A stretch of 64,000 nucleotides of DNA from Pelagibius sp. Alg239-R121 (GCF_947331435.1 NZ_CAMZOF010000001.1:558001-622000), one strand, 5' to 3'; positions 29,632 through 38,455 are shown, numbered from the stretch's first letter. Translations and numbers: made by a program. The notes: a model not told the origin generated them from the letters alone.

Positions 29632-30651
29632 ATGACGACAAATAAGAAGTCTCTCCCAACCAATCACGTCGATGCATCAGAACCTCTATCGCCAGAGTTC
29701 GAAGCGCCCGAATTCAGAGGCCGCATCTATGACAACGTTCTGCAGACCATTGGTGCAACGCCGCTGGTTCGGCTCAGCAGGTTGAAGGCTGCGCATGGAG
29801 CCGTCGCGGAGATCGCGGGGAAGTGCGAGTTCTTCAATCCTCTCACATCGGTCAAGGATCGGATTGGGTTGTCGATGGTTGAAGCCCTGGAGCAGGCCGG
29901 AAAGATTGGACCTGAGACAACCATCATCGAACCGACCAGCGGCAATACCGGCATCGCACTGGCATTCGTCTGTGCGGCCAAGGGCTACCGACTGATCCTG
30001 ACCATGCCCGAAACTATGTCCGTGGAGCGTCGCAAGATGCTGCGTTTCCTCGGCGCAGAGTTGATTCTAACGGATGGTGCTCTCGGTATGCGCGGTGCCG
30101 TCACAAAAGCCGAAGAGTTGCTGGAAGAACTCCCGGATGCGGTCATCCCGCAGCAATTCAAAAATCCCGCGAACCCAGCGATCCACCTGGCGGCGACGGC
30201 CGAGGAGATCTGGCGCGATTCCCACGGAGAGGTTGATGCGGTGGTCATGGGCGTGGGCACGGGCGGAACCTTGAGTGGAGTCGGTCAAGCACTAAAGGCG
30301 CGCAAGCCGGAGATCAAGATTATCGCCGTCGAACCCGAAGACAGTCCGATCCTCTCCGGCGGACAGCCTGGTCCCCACAAGATCCAAGGTATCGGCGCCG
30401 GCTTCGTGCCGGACATTCTGGACACCTCGCTGATCGACGAGGTCTTGCGGATCGGCAGTGATACAGCCTTCAGAACGGCCCGCGAAGCGGCCGCCATTGA
30501 GGGCATGCCCGTGGGTATTTCTTCCGGGGCTGCACTGGCAGCAGCGCTGGAGGTCGGTACGCGGCCTGATATGGAGGGCAAGCTGATCGTCGTTGTGCTG
30601 CCGTCCTTCGCAGAACGCTATCTCAGTACCGATCTCTTCGAAGGCTTCTGA
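29632..30651 (+). CDS. cysK: Cysteine synthase (O-acetylserine sulfhydrylase)
   Basis: PLP enzyme that makes cysteine from O-acetylserine and sulfide. PLP lysine is in [11 protein letters not shown] (~residue 75), the substrate loop PTSGNTG at ~101-107 and the phosphate-binding GTGGTLSG near 205. The C-terminal [19 protein letters not shown] is typical. The protein has a ~30-residue N-terminal extension before [19 protein letters not shown] 29632 is used; a TTG at 29617 is the alternative. It directly follows the Rrf2 regulator. Confidence 0.94.
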   Translation: MTTNKKSLPTNHVDASEPLSPEFEAPEFRGRIYDNVLQTIGATPLVRLSRLKAAHGAVAEIAGKCEFFNPLTSVKDRIGLSMVEALEQAGKIGPETTIIEPTSGNTGIALAFVCAAKGYRLILTMPETMSVERRKMLRFLGAELILTDGALGMRGAVTKAEELLEELPDAVIPQQFKNPANPAIHLAATAEEIWRDSHGEVDAVVMGVGTGGTLSGVGQALKARKPEIKIIAVEPEDSPILSGGQPGPHKIQGIGAGFVPDILDTSLIDEVLRIGSDTAFRTAREAAAIEGMPVGISSGAALAAALEVGTRPDMEGKLIVVVLPSFAERYLSTDLFEGF

Positions 30652-30702
30652 TCGCTCGACAGTAATCAAAGCCTGGCGTGCGTTGATTTTCTCTAAAACA
30701 GC

Positions 30703-30727
30703 GAAAAACGATCAGACTCTAATGAAA
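30703..30727 (+). repeat. Dispersed intergenic repeat, copy 1
   Basis: GAAAAACGATCAGACTCTAA begins at 30703, between cysK and the thiF-like gene. Its first 12 bases recur, on the minus strand, at 38444-38455 and 43789-43800. The part ATCAGACTCTAAT (30711-30723) recurs at 35363-35375. Confidence 0.4.
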
Positions 30728-30822
30728 TAGAGAGGGATTCGGTCTAAAGGAGGAAACCCTTGCTGGGTATCTCGTAAGCGATCCCCATATGGCAGGATAT
30801 AAGACCGACTTCGTCCGATGAG

Positions 30823-31659
30823 GTGACCGTGGAATTTACTGACGAACAGATCGACCGCTACGCCAGGCACCTGGTACTGCCGGAAATCGGCGATGGGGGC
30901 CAAGGCCGGTTACTCGAATCCAAGGTCCTGGTAATCGGTGCCGGCGGCCTGGGTTCACCGCTGCTCAGTTATCTGGCAGCAGCAGGTGTGGGTACGCTTG
31001 GAGTTATTGACGACGATGTCGTGGATTTGTCGAACTTACAGCGCCAGATCCTGCACGACACCTCGGCAATCGGTCAGCCGAAAGTTCGCAGTGCGCGCCG
31101 GCGCCTGGCTGAGATCAACCCGGAAGTCAAAGTGATCGAACACGCGGAACGCCTGACAACCGAAAACGCAATCGGCGTGATCGAAGGCTACGACTTGGTC
31201 GCTGACGGCTCGGACAATTTCGCGACACGCTATCTCGTCAACGACGCCTGTTTTCTGGCTGAGAAAACCCTGGTTTCAGCTGCCATCATGCGCTTCGACG
31301 GACAGATAGCGACCTTCAAGGCCTACAAGGAAGGCGAACACCCCTGCTACCGCTGCCTATTCGGCGCCCAGCAACAAGATATTAAGAACAGCTGTGCCGA
31401 TGTTGGCGTGCTCGGGGCTCTGGCCGGAACTATGGGATCGCTGCAGGCAGTCGAGGTCGTAAAGGAACTGCTGGATATCGGTGAGAGCCTATCGGGTTCA
31501 CTCCTGCTCTACGATTCCCTGGCAACGACATTCCGCAAGATCAAGACCCGCAGGGACCCTGCCTGCGAGCTCTGCGGACCGCAAGCCACTAACTTTGCCC
31601 AGCGCGCCAAGCTGTCGCGCGGTATCCTGCGGACTCTCAGCTCCGATCGCGAAGGCTGA
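30823..31659 (+). CDS. ThiF/MoeB/HesA-family sulfur-carrier adenylyltransferase
   Basis: E1-like enzyme that adenylates the C-terminus of a small sulfur carrier (ThiS or MoaD). It has the nucleotide loop GAGGLGSP (39-46), IDDDVVDLSNLQRQ (62-74), a catalytic-type cysteine in NSCADVG, and two CxxC zinc pairs (CYRC and CELC). Length 278, without a rhodanese domain. Whether it serves thiamine or molybdopterin synthesis cannot be told. GTG 30823 is given; GTG 30829 has a better-placed GAGG. Often linked to coaBC-dut in alphaproteobacteria; here Rrf2-cysK is in between. Confidence 0.9.
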   Translation: MTVEFTDEQIDRYARHLVLPEIGDGGQGRLLESKVLVIGAGGLGSPLLSYLAAAGVGTLGVIDDDVVDLSNLQRQILHDTSAIGQPKVRSARRRLAEINPEVKVIEHAERLTTENAIGVIEGYDLVADGSDNFATRYLVNDACFLAEKTLVSAAIMRFDGQIATFKAYKEGEHPCYRCLFGAQQQDIKNSCADVGVLGALAGTMGSLQAVEVVKELLDIGESLSGSLLLYDSLATTFRKIKTRRDPACELCGPQATNFAQRAKLSRGILRTLSSDREG

Positions 31660-31680
31660 TCGTTTCGAATTGATCGTTTT

Positions 31681-32667
31681 TTAGAACATCGCCTCGAGAA
31701 CCCGGTCGGGCGGCGTGTGGCCGTCGGCGAAGGTCTTGATGTTGATGATGACCTTCTCGCCCATGGCAATCCGGCCCTCGATGGTGGCCGAACCCATATG
31801 CGGCAGCAGGACCACGTTGTCGAGCTTCAAGAGCTTTGGGTTGACCGCCGGTTCGTGCTCGAACACATCGAGCGCAGCGCCCGCAATTTCCTTCGTCGTC
31901 AACATGCGGGTCAACGCATTCTCGTCGATCACTTCGCCGCGGCTGGTGTTAACGATGAAGGCCGTTTCATGCAGCAGCTTGAGACGCCGTGCCGACAGCA
32001 GATGGAATGTCGCCGGCGTGTGCGGGCAGTTGACCGAGATGATGTCCATGCGTGACAGCATCTGATCGAGACTCTCCCAATAGGTCGCTTCCAACTCTGC
32101 CTCGACATCGGGATGGACCCGGCGCCGGTTGTGATAATGGATCGAAAGGCCGAATCCTTTGGCGCGCCGCGCGACAGCTTGGCCGATTCGGCCCATGCCG
32201 ATAATCCCCAATCGCTTGCCCCAGATCCGATGTCCCAACATGCCTGTCGGGCTCCAGCCAGTCCAGTCGCCGGAGCGCACCAGCCGTTCGCCTTCCATCA
32301 GACGCCGGGGCAGGGCCAGCATCATAGCCACTGTCATGTCGGCGGTATCCTCGGTCAGGACACCCGGCGTGTTGGTTACGTTGATGCCACGCTGACGGGC
32401 GGATTTCAGATCGATGTGATCGACACCGGTGCCGAACGAGGCGATAAGCCGCAGATCCGGACCGGCCTGCGAAAGCGTGCCCGCGTCGATCCGGTCGGTA
32501 ACCGTAGGCACCAGGACTTCTGCCTGCTTCATGGCATCGATCAGGTCGGCTTGCGCCATCGGCCTGTCGTCCAGGTTCAGGCGGCAATCGAACAGCTCCA
32601 TCATGCGTGTTTCGATCACATCAGGAAGTCGCCGAGTCACGATGACGAGGGGTTTTTTCTGCGGCAT
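31681..32667 (-). CDS. D-2-hydroxyacid dehydrogenase (glycerate/hydroxypyruvate/glyoxylate reductase type)
   Basis: NAD(P)-dependent dehydrogenase reducing glyoxylate or hydroxypyruvate. The Rossmann motif is GMGRIGQAVARRAKGFG, followed by NRR (the basic residues suggest NADPH preference). The catalytic triad is visible as Arg in NTSRGEV, Glu in FEHEP and His in LLPHMGSAT. ATG 32667 with AAGG just before gives the canonical 328 residues; a start at 32706 lacks a ribosome binding site. It is convergent with the thiF-like gene. Confidence 0.9.
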   Translation of the reverse strand: MPQKKPLVIVTRRLPDVIETRMMELFDCRLNLDDRPMAQADLIDAMKQAEVLVPTVTDRIDAGTLSQAGPDLRLIASFGTGVDHIDLKSARQRGINVTNTPGVLTEDTADMTVAMMLALPRRLMEGERLVRSGDWTGWSPTGMLGHRIWGKRLGIIGMGRIGQAVARRAKGFGLSIHYHNRRRVHPDVEAELEATYWESLDQMLSRMDIISVNCPHTPATFHLLSARRLKLLHETAFIVNTSRGEVIDENALTRMLTTKEIAGAALDVFEHEPAVNPKLLKLDNVVLLPHMGSATIEGRIAMGEKVIINIKTFADGHTPPDRVLEAMF

Positions 32668-32915
32668 GAGCCTTGATCCATAAGGAAAGATAACGGTCCT
32701 TGCCATAGCAGGCGCAACCCCGTGTTGTCCAGCGCGACGGCGCCTTTCGCCGGGGCAATTTGACCAGAACCGGGCGGACGGTGAGTTGAACGAGACTACT
32801 GTCGTTCATCATCGACAGCGACGACGCCGTCCGGCATGATCCACATCCTAACTCACTTGGTTGAGCCCGCCACCGTTTGGACGGGAAACACCAGAAATTT
32901 TCGCCTCAAAGTTCA

Positions 32916-33500
32916 ATGATCTTGTTTGCAACAAAATCTCTTACCTTTGCCTTTGCGCTTCTTAGGTCCTCCGCAATTGGTTTGCTGTTCACCGTCCTGA
33001 TTATTTCTGCGGGCTCCGGCATGTTGCCGCTCAGTGCATCGGCTGAAGGCGCAAGCGCCGCGGCACAGGGCGCAACGCTGGGAAAGAGCGGCTTGCCACT
33101 GCCACGCTACGTCTCGCTGGCGAAACCCAAGGTAAACCTACGCAAGGGACCAGGCCTTCGGTATCCGATCGAATGGGTCTATCGCCGCAGCAATCTGCCG
33201 GTTGAAATCATCGCCGAGTTCGACACCTGGCGCCAGATCCGCGACTGGGAGGGAACTGTGGGCTGGGTGCACCGGAATATGCTCCAAGGCAAGCGATCGG
33301 TCATCATTAAGGACGAGATCAAGACTCTACGCCAGGATCCGGGTGAAGATGCGCCAGCCTTGCTGCGTGCCGAGGCTGGCGTTATCGGCCGCTTGATCGA
33401 ATGTTCCCGGACCTGGTGCCGAATCGAGGTCGCCGGCCGGCGGGGTTGGCTTAGGAACCAGGAGATCTTTGGTGTTTATCCGGATGAGGTCGTGAAGTAA
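32916..33500 (+). CDS. Exported bacterial SH3-domain protein
   Basis: 194 residues. An N-terminal hydrophobic segment (LLRSSAIGLLFTVLIISAGSGMLPLSASA) should be a signal peptide. Residues ~65-125 are a bacterial SH3 (SH3_4/DUF1058) domain: VNLRKGPGLRYPIEWVYRRSNLPVEIIAEFDTWRQIRDWEGTVGWVHRNML. A second SH3-like unit follows (LLRAEAGVIGRLIECSRTWCRIEVAGRRGWLRNQEIFGVYP). Such proteins bind the cell wall in the periplasm. ATG 32916 is preferred over a TTG at 32877. Confidence 0.85.
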   Translation: MILFATKSLTFAFALLRSSAIGLLFTVLIISAGSGMLPLSASAEGASAAAQGATLGKSGLPLPRYVSLAKPKVNLRKGPGLRYPIEWVYRRSNLPVEIIAEFDTWRQIRDWEGTVGWVHRNMLQGKRSVIIKDEIKTLRQDPGEDAPALLRAEAGVIGRLIECSRTWCRIEVAGRRGWLRNQEIFGVYPDEVVK

Positions 33501-33559
33501 CGCCCAGATACCGGGATTAATGCTCCTTGTTATTAAGAGGATTAGGGAGAAGCACTATC

Positions 33560-34576
33560 ATGGATGCCCCCGCGATCTATCGCGACAGCCTGGTCTGGGA
33601 CGATCACTGCGGCTTCGAAATGCTGCCCGACGCACCCCTGGCGCCGTTGCTTAAACCTTGGCGCGAGGCTGGAGTCGATTATCTCTCGATCAACGTGGGG
33701 TACGACGTCAAAGCCTGGACCCGCACCATCGAAAACATCGCAGCCTTGCGGCGGCGCCTGCCGACAGAAGCACCCTTTTGCCGTCTTGTCTCGACAGTCA
33801 GCGAAATAGATCAGGCGCGCGCGGACGGAAAGCTGGCAGTCACCTTCGATATCGAGGGCATGGATGCACTGGCAGGGCGGACCGACATGGTTCAGCTGTA
33901 CTACGACCTGGGTGTCCGGCACATGCTCTTTGCTTATAACCGTAACAATCTGGCCGGCTCCGGCTGCCATGACGAGGACACGGGCCTCACCGATTTCGGG
34001 CGACAGGTGATTGTCGAAATGAACCGGGTCGGCATGGTGGTGGACTGCTCCCACAGCGGTTTCAAGACCACCATGGCGGCCATGGAAATTTCAGCCGATC
34101 CGGTGGTCTTTTCGCACTCCAACCCCAAGGCGCTGGTCGACCATGGCCGCAACATCACCGACGAACAGATTAAGGCCTGTGCCGCCACCGGTGGGGTGAT
34201 TGGGATCAACGGCGTCAATCTCTTCCTGGGCGAAGAGGTTCCGAGTCCTTCGAACGTAGCCCGGCACGCGGCCTACATTGCCGAATTGACCGGCCCGGAA
34301 CACGTCGGCCTGAGTCTCGATTTCGCACCGAAGGAAGAAGACACGGAAGACGACGCGTCAGGGAACCAAGAATCCAGCGATGTCTCAGGATCGATTGCCC
34401 GTAACCCGCATTACTGGCCGCCCGGGACCGGCTACGAAAAGGGTGTCAGCTACCTGGATATCCGCCGCCTCCCCGACATTGCAACGGAACTGGCCACAGT
34501 TGGTTTCAGGAAGAGCGAGATCGCCGGCATTCTGGGGGGGAACTTCAGACGCATCGCGGAGCAGGTTTGGAAGTAA
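33560..34576 (+). CDS. M19-family (renal type) dipeptidase
   Basis: Zinc peptidase of 338 residues. Metal-ligand segments: WDDHCGFE near the N-terminus, FDIEGMDAL (bridging Glu), VDCSHSGFKT and FSHSNPKALVDHGRNIT (His ligands and the HxRN motif), and GLSLDF (Asp). The amidohydrolase TIM barrel is complete. A low-complexity acidic insertion (PKEEDTEDDASGNQESSDVSG, ~residues 254-274) is unusual. AGGGAG precedes ATG 33560. Substrates are probably dipeptides, but D-amino acid-containing substrates are also known for the family. Confidence 0.9.
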   Translation: MDAPAIYRDSLVWDDHCGFEMLPDAPLAPLLKPWREAGVDYLSINVGYDVKAWTRTIENIAALRRRLPTEAPFCRLVSTVSEIDQARADGKLAVTFDIEGMDALAGRTDMVQLYYDLGVRHMLFAYNRNNLAGSGCHDEDTGLTDFGRQVIVEMNRVGMVVDCSHSGFKTTMAAMEISADPVVFSHSNPKALVDHGRNITDEQIKACAATGGVIGINGVNLFLGEEVPSPSNVARHAAYIAELTGPEHVGLSLDFAPKEEDTEDDASGNQESSDVSGSIARNPHYWPPGTGYEKGVSYLDIRRLPDIATELATVGFRKSEIAGILGGNFRRIAEQVWK

Positions 34577-34644
34577 CACCTTTTGGAAGTAACACTTAGC
34601 AAACGGCTCCATCCAGATGTCCGGTGCATACAAGGAGCAGCAGG

Positions 34645-35280
34645 ATGTACAAACTCTACTGGGCTTTTGACACGGCCAGTTTCGGGCCGCATGCGGTGCT
34701 GGAAGAAGCCGGACTCGACTATCAACTGATCCCGGTCGATATCGCTGCCGGGGAGAACCGAAAGCGGGCCTACAAAACGATCAGCCCTCTGGGTAAGGTC
34801 CCGGTAGTCGAACTGCCTGACGGCCAGATCCTGTACGAGGCCACTGCCATTATGCTGTATCTGGCCGAGCAGCATGGACTGGATGATCTCATGCCGCCGC
34901 CGGGTCATCCGCTCCGCGCGCTGTTTCTCCGGTCTCTGTTCTATCTCTCCAACAACGTCCAGGACACCTACAAGCGATTTTACCATCCCCAGCGTTTTTC
35001 GACCGACCCGCTTGATGCCCCCAAGGTCAAGGCAAAATCGATCGACGCTTTGATGGAATGCTGGCAGCCGGTGGATGCACACCTGAGCGCAAACGGCCCT
35101 TTTCACCTGGGTTCACGCTTCAGTCTGGCGGACATCTACATGACCATGCTGGTGACGTGGTTCCGGCCGATGGAGCAATTGCTGGAAGCTTATCCGGCAA
35201 TCAGGGCGTGCCACGAGATCGTCGGTCAGAGACCCGCCATTGCGCGCTGCCTCAAACCACCACAGAACATCGACATCTGA
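34645..35280 (+). CDS. Glutathione S-transferase family protein
   Basis: 211 residues. N-terminal thioredoxin-like domain (YKLYWAFDTASFGPHAVLEEAGLDY ... GKVPVVELPDGQILYEATAIMLYLAEQ) with the cis-Pro VPVVEL and the Glu/Ala-Thr glutathione contact. C-terminal helical domain from ~88. AAGGAG sits 7 bases before ATG 34645. The substrate is unknown. It is on the same strand 68 bases after the dipeptidase and could be co-transcribed. Confidence 0.88.
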   Translation: MYKLYWAFDTASFGPHAVLEEAGLDYQLIPVDIAAGENRKRAYKTISPLGKVPVVELPDGQILYEATAIMLYLAEQHGLDDLMPPPGHPLRALFLRSLFYLSNNVQDTYKRFYHPQRFSTDPLDAPKVKAKSIDALMECWQPVDAHLSANGPFHLGSRFSLADIYMTMLVTWFRPMEQLLEAYPAIRACHEIVGQRPAIARCLKPPQNIDI

Positions 35281-35370
35281 TAAAAGAAGAAATTCCGGCG
35301 CTGCGAATCAGACAATCCGCAGGCTATAGAACGCGATCGTTCTCGGTCGCGTAAAGCAGTCAATCAGACT

Positions 35371-35961
35371 CTAATCGAAGTCTTGCGCCAGCGCCGCACG
35401 GACGGCTTCCGGCAAGACGGCCATGTGGCTATAGAACTCGTGCTTGAAGCCCAGGATCACCTGGTTGCCTTCGGACCGGAACTTGGCGACCTGGTCGGCG
35501 GTGAAAGGAAAGTGGATGAACTGTACTGCCGAGGCCTTGCCGTCGGCCGTGGTCCGATCAACATCCTCTTCGGGAACGCCTATCACGGTCTCACCGTCAA
35601 ACTGGAAGAAGGCCGTCTCCTCGACCCCGCCCAACTTTGAGAGAAAGGTCGCCCGGCGCACCGGTTCGTCGATTTCGAACATCACCGTGGCGACCAGTTC
35701 GCTGCCCTGGGGGATCAGTGGATTATAAGCCTCCAGCTCGTCCTTAAGCTGCTCGTCGCCGCCCTTTTCGATGTAGAGCATCTCCTGAACCTGAGACCAC
35801 ATGGTCTCGTAGTTCTCGAAATAAAAAGTGCAGACCGGGCCGACCTCAAGACGGCGGTGGCGCTTCACGTCGACCAGTGCTTTGCGTCGAGACTTGCGGT
35901 CGGCGGCATAAACCTCCATAGGCAGGATATCGTCAGCCGTAATCATGCGCTTTTCCGCCAT
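35371..35961 (-). CDS. DUF3501 family protein
   Basis: 196 residues, soluble. It shows the family pattern: MITADDILPMEVYAADRKSRRKALVDVKRHRRLEVGP, then FYFENYETMWSQVQEMLYIEKGG and VQFIHFPFT. The biochemical function of DUF3501 is not known to me. In many proteobacteria it is encoded next to rubrerythrin and the HdrD/GlpC-like Fe-S protein, exactly as here, so it probably takes part in the same peroxide- or redox-related process. AGGAGA lies upstream of ATG 35961. It is 68 bases after the Fe-S protein gene. Confidence 0.88.
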   Translation of the reverse strand: MAEKRMITADDILPMEVYAADRKSRRKALVDVKRHRRLEVGPVCTFYFENYETMWSQVQEMLYIEKGGDEQLKDELEAYNPLIPQGSELVATVMFEIDEPVRRATFLSKLGGVEETAFFQFDGETVIGVPEEDVDRTTADGKASAVQFIHFPFTADQVAKFRSEGNQVILGFKHEFYSHMAVLPEAVRAALAQDFD

Positions 35962-36029
35962 TGCGGTTTCTCCTGAAACTGACATTCATCTTCTCAATTT
36001 ACACGATAGGGAAAATCCTATCGCAGAGG

Positions 36030-37370
36030 TTACAAACCGTAGGCGCGCGCCATCAGCTCGATCGGATGCTGGGCTTCCTCGATCTGTGGCTTATCATCCA
36101 TCTTCAGGCGTTCGATACCCTGTAGGATATGGGTTCCGGCAAGTGGGCACTCGGAGGCAATGTAGGTCTTGCCGCTGCTGGCCGCCTGGCGGGCCGCGGT
36201 GCGCCCGACCTTGATAGCCTTTTCGAAATTGTCCTTCATACAGCCCCAGCTGCCGCCATGGCCCGAGCAACGCTCGATGACCTTGATGTCGGCTTCAGGC
36301 ACAAACCGCAGCATCTCGGCGGCCTTGGCACCCATGTTCTGCGCCCGCGCGTGGCATGCCATATGCAGCGCGACACCGCCATCCAATGAAGAGAGCCCAT
36401 CGGCCAAACCCTCTTTCTTGGCAATATCGACCACGTACTCGGTGATGTCCGAGGTTGACGCAGAAAGCTTCTTTACGCTCTCGTCATCCGGCAGGATCAA
36501 GGGCCATTCGAACTTTAGCATCAGGGCGCAGGATGGCGTCAGCGCAACAATGTCGTAGCCCTTATCGATCCAGGTCGACATCTCGGCGGCCACACGCTTC
36601 GCGGATTCGGCCACCTTGGCGATATCACCCTGCTCGAACTGCGGCATGCCGCAGCAGGACGGATAGACCACTTCGGTCTCGACGCCGTTGTGCGCCAGTA
36701 CGGCGCGGGCGGATTCCCCAATGGCCGGATTGTTGTAGTTCACGAAACAGGTGGCATAGAGCGCCACCTTGCGGCCGTAAGCCGGCGCATCCTTGTTGGG
36801 CGCAGTGCCATCGCTCTTGGCACGCAGGGCAAAGGTCTTGCCATGGAACTTCGGCAACGCTGCCTCTTTGTCGATACCCATCGTCTTTTCCAAGATCGGA
36901 CGGGTCAGACTGTTTCCGGTGTCGCTGGCCCAATTCGCCAAGCCGGGCATCATGCCGGCGAGTTTGCCGTTGCGGTCCGTCTTGGTCAGCTCCATGAGCG
37001 CCTTGTCTGCCTTGCCGGCTTTTAGTTCGGCGGCGCGGTAGCGAAGCATGAGGTGGGGGAAATCGAGATTGAATTCGTGCGGCGGAACGTAGGGACAGGA
37101 GACCATGAAACACATGTCGCAGAGCGTGCAGGCGTCTACGACCGGCTTATAGTCAGCAACATCGACCGTATCCAGTTCTCCGCTTTCCGAATCATCGATC
37201 AGGTCAAAGAGGATCGGAAAGGATTCGCAGAGATTGAAACAGCGCCGACAGCCGTGACAGATGTCGAATACGCGCTCCAGCTCGGCGTTGATCTTGTCGA
37301 AATCATAAAAATCGGGATCGTTCCAGTCGATCGCGTAGCGGACCGGTGCGCCCAAACCACCTTCGCTCAT
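36030..37370 (-). CDS. HdrD/GlpC-like Fe-S oxidoreductase with two CCG domains
   Basis: 446 residues, cytoplasmic or membrane-associated electron-transfer protein. Two 4Fe-4S clusters near the N-terminus: CHGCRRCFNLC (38-48) and CTLCDMCFMVSCP (81-93). Two CCG (cysteine-rich) domains follow, with CCGMPQFEQGD and CSGHGGSWGCMKDNF, as in HdrB/HdrD and GlpC. It probably passes electrons to rubrerythrin, judging by the cluster. GAGGG lies before ATG 37370; an upstream frame extension to 37475 is not supported by a ribosome site. A 441-base gap separates it from rubrerythrin. Confidence 0.9.
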   Translation of the reverse strand: MSEGGLGAPVRYAIDWNDPDFYDFDKINAELERVFDICHGCRRCFNLCESFPILFDLIDDSESGELDTVDVADYKPVVDACTLCDMCFMVSCPYVPPHEFNLDFPHLMLRYRAAELKAGKADKALMELTKTDRNGKLAGMMPGLANWASDTGNSLTRPILEKTMGIDKEAALPKFHGKTFALRAKSDGTAPNKDAPAYGRKVALYATCFVNYNNPAIGESARAVLAHNGVETEVVYPSCCGMPQFEQGDIAKVAESAKRVAAEMSTWIDKGYDIVALTPSCALMLKFEWPLILPDDESVKKLSASTSDITEYVVDIAKKEGLADGLSSLDGGVALHMACHARAQNMGAKAAEMLRFVPEADIKVIERCSGHGGSWGCMKDNFEKAIKVGRTAARQAASSGKTYIASECPLAGTHILQGIERLKMDDKPQIEEAQHPIELMARAYGL

Positions 37371-37811
37371 GGATATTGCCCTCTCAGCACTCTCAGGTCT
37401 CGCCCTCGCGATGTCGTCAACAGGGGGCAGACGCGCAGCGTAGCTCTGATTCGAAGTGACCCATCGATCAGGCACTCGTCAAGCTGCGCAGATCGTCCCG
37501 GCACGGCGCCTGCCAGGACATCCCCGCGCCCGGCAACAGCAGCCAGCAAATAAAGCCGGCGATCCCTTCAGATTGGAAAATAACGGGTTCGCGGGATCGA
37601 TCCGAAGAACGATCCTGCGAACCTTATGCGGTACTCAGCGAAAATAATGCGCCGCAGCTGCTCCGGTACCTTCCCAACACGGCACCACTCCACCGACAGA
37701 AGGGAATTCCACCACATAATCCGCGGAACAAGCACGCCCGTCACAAACCGGAACACCGGGAAGAAGATTTTCCTTCCCCGAAATCCGGCGATACAGCGGA
37801 CGCAAAGCGCC
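37371..37811. other. Gap between rubrerythrin and the HdrD-like gene
   Basis: 441 bases on the transcribed minus-strand path from rbr to the Fe-S protein gene. It holds a strong hairpin at 37586-37623 (separate entry) and a smaller one near 37757-37779 (CGGGAAG / CTTCCCCG). I see no coding sequence. The gap is long for an operon, and the hairpins may set unequal expression of rbr and the downstream genes. Confidence 0.5.
37586..37623 (-). terminator. Strong hairpin after rubrerythrin, possible terminator or attenuator
   Basis: GGTTCGCGGGATCG (37586-37599) and CGATCCTGCGAACC (37610-37623) form a 14-base stem with a single G.U pair and a 10-base loop. On the minus strand it is followed by CGTTATTTTCC, a moderate U tract. 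It lies ~190 bases after the rubrerythrin stop and ~215 bases before the next gene. Confidence 0.5.
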
Positions 37812-38225
37812 TTACATCGTGTCGAGTGCTTTCTGGAATCGGCCGGCGTGGCTCTTTTCAGCCTTCGCCAGAGTCTCAAACCAGTCTGCAATCTCGTCGA
37901 AACCTTCTTCACGGGCCGTGCGGGCCATACCCGGATACATGTCCGTGTATTCGTGAGTTTCGCCGGCGATGGCAGCTTTCAGGTTCAATGACGTTTCACC
38001 AATTGGCTCACCGGTAGCGGGATCGCCAACTTCCTCGAGGAACTGAAGATGGCCATGGGCATGACCGGTCTCGCCCTCTGCAGTCGAACGGAACACGGAA
38101 GCGACATCGTTGTAGCCTTCGACGTCAGCTTTTTGTGCGAAATAGAGATAGCGACGATTTGCCTGGCTTTCGCCGGCAAAGGCGTCTTTGAGGTTACCTT
38201 CGGTCTTTGAACCCTTTAGCGACAT
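37812..38225 (-). CDS. rbr: Rubrerythrin-family (erythrin) protein without rubredoxin domain
   Basis: 137-residue diiron protein, likely an NAD(P)H-linked peroxidase that reduces H2O2. The four-helix bundle ligands are visible: Glu in [15 protein letters not shown], Glu/His in [15 protein letters not shown], Glu in [11 protein letters not shown] and Glu/His in [10 protein letters not shown]. The usual C-terminal rubredoxin domain (two CxxC pairs) is absent, so electrons must come from a partner, plausibly the HdrD-like protein. An Irr-type operator lies ~180 bases upstream. Confidence 0.92.
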   Translation of the reverse strand: MSLKGSKTEGNLKDAFAGESQANRRYLYFAQKADVEGYNDVASVFRSTAEGETGHAHGHLQFLEEVGDPATGEPIGETSLNLKAAIAGETHEYTDMYPGMARTAREEGFDEIADWFETLAKAEKSHAGRFQKALDTM

Positions 38226-38404
38226 AGTATTCTCCCTCCAGAATGCGGGTTACGGATGCGACTGCCTCAGATCACAGCCGACTCCACGGTCATAGCATTA
38301 ATAACTAGCCGTGGTCCGAGCCAAGCATGACCGCCCTTGTTTTAAAGGGTGCCGATCAGACTCGATGAGGGTTAATACGACCTTCAAACGGTCATGTCAA
38401 ACCG

Positions 38405-38421
38405 TTTAGAATAGTTCTAGA
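38405..38421 (-). promoter_or_regulatory. Candidate Irr-binding site (ICE-type) upstream of rubrerythrin
   Basis: TTTAGAA (38405-38411), TAG, TTCTAGA (38415-38421): an inverted repeat differing at one position from the symmetric form TTTAGAA-N3-TTCTAAA that Irr recognises in rhizobia. It lies directly between irr and rubrerythrin. Confidence 0.65.
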
Positions 38422-38443
38422 AAGAATAATATCAGTAAGAGGT

Positions 38444-38455
38444 TGATCGTTTTTC
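38444..38455 (-). repeat. Dispersed intergenic repeat, copy 2
   Basis: TGATCGTTTTTC on the plus strand, i.e. GAAAAACGATCA on the minus strand, continuing ACCTCTTA. Identical over 12 bases to copies at 30703 and 43789. It is close to the Irr-type operator. Confidence 0.4.

Noticed and set aside
30728-30822. TPP or other riboswitch before the thiF-like gene
   Set aside because: A loose TCGGTCT/AGACCGA pairing exists, but the thi-box CTGAGA core is absent.
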